Positions 6,263 through 6,726 of a stretch of DNA of 6,726 nucleotides are shown here, in pieces. The stretch comes from Muribaculaceae bacterium. GTDB taxonomy: Bacteria; Bacteroidota; Bacteroidia; Bacteroidales; Muribaculaceae. The translations under genes and the position numbers were made by a program. The notes under the pieces were generated by a model, which made no database searches, had not been told where the DNA came from, and saw nothing but the letters and a program-made list of their open reading frames with translations. Where the stretch lies: the NCBI GenBank assembly GCA_029062725.1, contig JAIDPP010000053.1, positions 1 through 6,726 on the forward strand, written 5' to 3'. Every line of letters starts with the position of its first letter. Position 1 is the first letter of the stretch.

Positions 6263-6726
6263 TTATGAATTTATATCCAAAAACTTGCGGAAGGCCTCCA
6301 GAGCGGCTCCGCTTTCCAATGATTCCCTTGCCTGCGCTATAGCCTGCGCTATATCGAGATCCCTTTCAAGAGTGCTGATGGCGAAAGCAGCGTTCGCAAT
6401 CACGCAATCCTTCTTCGCTCTTGACGCCCTCCCCTCCAGCACATCGTCGAATATCCTCGACGCGCTCTCCTCCGTATCTCCTCCATACAGGTCCTGCGGT
6501 GTGACAGTCTCGAGGCCGAGATCAGAGGCCGAGAGAATAAGTTCCCTGCTGTTATCGACCACTTTGAACGGAGATGTGAGCGAAATCTCGTCATAACCGT
6601 CAAGGGAGTGGACGATGGTGCAGTTTATACCCTCGTTCTGGGCAATGTATCGGTATAGCCGCAGGAGTTTGAGATTATAGACGCCAAGGAGTTGGTTCCC
6701 GGGCATTGGGGGATTCACGAGAGGAC
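6263..6726 (-). CDS. trpD: Anthranilate phosphoribosyltransferase, C-terminal part only
   Basis: TrpD joins anthranilate to PRPP, giving N-(5'-phosphoribosyl)anthranilate, the second step of the tryptophan branch. Only 153 residues before the TAA stop are visible; the rest (roughly 180 residues, including the N-terminal helical domain and the GTGGD PRPP loop) lies beyond the right edge. The visible part opens with PLVNPPMPGNQLLGVYN, which matches the conserved PLxNP...QxxGV segment of this family. HSLDGYDEIS (38-47 counted from the Val before NPP) matches the HG..G.DE motif in a slightly altered form, with Ser-Leu-Asp where His-Gly is usual plus a conserved Asp-Glu. An N-A-A-F/A motif near residue 110 and an alpha-helical tail follow. 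The GTG at 6716-6718 is the Val of this motif, not a start. The gene is truncated by the window edge, with no sign of mutation, and trpC begins 3 bases after its stop. Confidence 0.95.
   Translation of the reverse strand, partial: PLVNPPMPGNQLLGVYNLKLLRLYRYIAQNEGINCTIVHSLDGYDEISLTSPFKVVDNSRELILSASDLGLETVTPQDLYGGDTEESASRIFDDVLEGRASRAKKDCVIANAAFAISTLERDLDIAQAIAQARESLESGAALEAFRKFLDINS

Noticed and set aside
4010..6726. The trp gene block as a novel system
   Set aside because: Gene order and the key residues of the complete enzymes fit the standard Bacteroidota tryptophan operon, and trpD is incomplete only because the window ends.

Overview
The window looks like one end of a contig from a Bacteroidota genome, order Bacteroidales. 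Three things point there: a TonB-dependent receptor (TBDR) paired with a DUF4249-type lipoprotein, a tryptophan operon ending trpD-trpC-trpF-trpA with trpC and trpF unfused, and coding starts with little Shine-Dalgarno signal. A gut lineage such as Muribaculaceae would fit, but that is a guess; the sequence here does not fix the family.

Bases 1-51 are not genomic. They match the Illumina Nextera P5/i5 adapter: the AGATCTACAC tail, an 8-base index slot, the exact 14-mer TCGTCGGCAGCGTC, and a copy of the 19-base Tn5 mosaic end with four mismatches. Real genome starts at about base 52, so the first gene is cut at its 5' end.

The plus strand (53-3989) holds three tightly packed genes. The first is an uncharacterised protein missing its N-terminus. 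The second is a 697-residue TBDR that lacks the usual N-terminal carboxypeptidase-regulatory-like domain. The third is a 285-residue DUF4249-like outer-membrane lipoprotein. They overlap as ATGA (1039-1042) and TGATG (3130-3134), which suggests translational coupling and a joint envelope role, probably uptake of an unknown ligand. A strong terminator-like hairpin (1075-1102) lies inside the TBDR signal-peptide codons, just past the stop of the first gene. It is the most interesting regulatory candidate in the window.

The minus strand (4010-6726) holds the end of a tryptophan operon, in transcription order trpD (3' part only, cut by the window edge), trpC, trpF and trpA. These enzymes carry anthranilate to indole via phosphoribosylanthranilate, CdRP and indole-3-glycerol phosphate. 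The key catalytic residues of TrpC, TrpF and TrpA are present, so these three look functional. Other trp genes (trpE, trpG, trpB) would be expected beyond the right edge.

The two gene groups converge, with only 20 bases between the DUF4249 gene and trpA and no canonical terminator visible. No tRNA, rRNA, CRISPR array, insertion sequence or defence gene was seen. Apart from the adapter and the hairpins, the window is an ordinary chromosomal region.
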